A stretch of DNA of 30,793 bases from Sphingomonadaceae bacterium. Its GTDB lineage: Bacteria > Pseudomonadota > Alphaproteobacteria > Sphingomonadales > Sphingomonadaceae. A program made the position numbers and the translations under genes. The stretch lies in contig JACVCM010000033.1 of NCBI GenBank assembly GCA_016742125.1, positions 1 through 30,793 of the forward strand, written 5' to 3'. The notes beneath the pieces are model-generated. The model made no database searches. It saw only the letters and a program-made list of their open reading frames with translations, and was not told where the DNA came from. Positions 29,904-30,793 of this stretch are shown here, piece after piece. Position 1 is the stretch's first letter; each line of letters opens with the position of its first letter.

Positions 29904-30793
29904 CTAGTTCTTTGCCTGATCGACCAGCTTGTTCTTGGCAATCCACGGCATCATGGCACGCAGCTTTGCGCCGGTCGCTTCGATGGGATGGGCAGCGGCC
30001 GCCTTGCGCGCGGCCTTTAGTTCGGGCTGACCGGCACGGTTGTCCAGTACGAAGTTCTTTACGAACCGCCCCGACTGGATGTCGGCAAGCACGCGCTTCA
30101 TTTCGGCCTTGGTTTCGTCGGTGATAATCCGCGGCCCGGTGGTGATGTCGCCATATTCAGCAGTGTTCGAAATCGAATAGCGCATATTGGCAATGCCGCC
30201 TTCGTATAGAAGATCGACGATCAGCTTGGTTTCATGCAAGCATTCGAAATAGGCCATTTCGGGCGCGTAGCCTGCTTCGACAAGCGTTTCGAACCCGGCC
30301 TGAATGAGGTGGGTAATGCCGCCGCAAAGAACGGCCTGCTCGCCGAAGAGATCGGTTTCGCATTCCTCGCGGAAGTTGGTTTCGATGATGCCGCTACGTC
30401 CGCCGCCCACGCCGCTGGCATAGGCGAGGGCGATGTCATGCGCGTTGCCGCTGGCATTCTGCGCTATGGCGATCAGGCAGGGGACACCGCCACCTTTCTG
30501 ATATTCGCTGCGGACAGTATGGCCGGGGCCCTTTGGCGCAATCATGATAACATCGACGTCGCTGCGCGGCTCAATCAGGCCAAAATGGACGTTGAGGCCA
30601 TGCGCGAACGCAAGCGCCGCGCCGGGCTTCATATTGGCGTGGATGTCGTCGGCATAGATTGCCGCCTGATGCTCGTCAGGCGCAAGGATCATGAGGATAT
30701 CGGCCCAGGCTGCTGCATCGGCCTTGGCCAATACCTTGAAGCCTGCATTTTCGGCCTTCTTTGCGGTCGGCGAGCCTGCCAGCAGGGCGATTG
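29904..30793 (-). CDS. ilvC: ketol-acid reductoisomerase (N-terminus outside the window)
   Basis: IlvC isomerises and reduces acetolactate or acetohydroxybutyrate with NADPH in valine, leucine and isoleucine synthesis. About 295 codons are visible; roughly 45 N-terminal residues, with the main NADPH motif, lie beyond the right edge. The frame is open to the edge (IALLAGSPTAKKAENAGFKV). Visible motifs are AHGLNVHFG, PKGPGHTVR, the catalytic metal site GVGGGRSGIIETNFREECET with D-L-F-G-E-Q after it, ECLHETKLIVDLLYEGG and MRYSISNTAEYGD. The end VDQAKN fits the short class I form (about 339 residues). Together with leuA it places branched-chain amino-acid synthesis here. Confidence 0.97.
   Translation of the reverse strand, partial: IALLAGSPTAKKAENAGFKVLAKADAAAWADILMILAPDEHQAAIYADDIHANMKPGAALAFAHGLNVHFGLIEPRSDVDVIMIAPKGPGHTVRSEYQKGGGVPCLIAIAQNASGNAHDIALAYASGVGGGRSGIIETNFREECETDLFGEQAVLCGGITHLIQAGFETLVEAGYAPEMAYFECLHETKLIVDLLYEGGIANMRYSISNTAEYGDITTGPRIITDETKAEMKRVLADIQSGRFVKNFVLDNRAGQPELKAARKAAAAHPIEATGAKLRAMMPWIAKNKLVDQAKN

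Noticed and set aside
1..30793. CRISPR arrays, insertion sequences, prophage or integration sites
   Set aside because: No regularly spaced repeats, transposase genes, integrase genes or tRNA-end duplications were seen; the gene content is ordinary core chromosome.

Overview
This 30.8 kb window looks like core chromosome of an alphaproteobacterium of the order Sphingomonadales (Sphingopyxis/Sphingorhabdus/Sphingomonas-like). The signs are the gene order, the style of the proteins (no-cysteine L31, acidic-tailed S2, fungal/actinobacterial-type LeuA, sphingomonad-type AHH protein), GAAC-N7-GAAC SOS boxes, and an envelope gene cluster without any lipid A (lpx) genes. Genus and species cannot be fixed from the sequence alone.

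Layout. 1-4190: 3' end of dnaX, then ybaB, lon and an HU gene, with clear terminators. 4216-5048: two small minus-strand genes of unknown function; the 82-residue membrane protein has a perfect alphaproteobacterial LexA (SOS) box in front of it. 5250-8709: rpsB with a foldable leader, tsf, pyrH and frr, with a REP-like palindromic element and two hairpins between genes. 8706-16347: uppS, cdsA, dxr, rseP, bamA, skp/ompH and fabZ, mostly with overlapping stop/start codons; this is the classic envelope operon, but lpxD, lpxA and lpxB are absent. 16475-17968: rpmE, tRNA-His and a leucine-dehydrogenase-type gene behind a 19-bp palindrome. 18020-22835: a tight cytochrome c maturation operon, ccmC-D-E-F-G-H-I, including a 44-residue CcmD. 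22964-24901: kup potassium transporter. 24962-26249: a second perfect SOS box, a 245-residue unknown protein, and an AHH (HNH/ENDO VII superfamily) nuclease gene whose start codon lies inside a hairpin. 26282-28154: leuA behind a 16-residue, leucine-codon-rich leader peptide and attenuator-like pairings. 28162-30793: a nitronate monooxygenase-family gene behind a palindrome, a secreted YceI protein, and the 3' part of ilvC with a strong terminator.

How the parts fit. Most genes serve translation (rpsB, tsf, frr, rpmE, tRNA-His), envelope and isoprenoid synthesis (uppS, cdsA, dxr, rseP, bamA, skp, fabZ), cytochrome c assembly, and branched-chain amino-acid metabolism (leuA, ilvC, leucine dehydrogenase). 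The best candidates for undescribed biology are the two SOS-boxed loci: a small single-span membrane protein that could be a division or damage-response factor, and an unknown-protein/AHH-nuclease pair. The leuA leader, which seems to lack a ribosome binding site, and the rpsB leader are the best RNA-level candidates.
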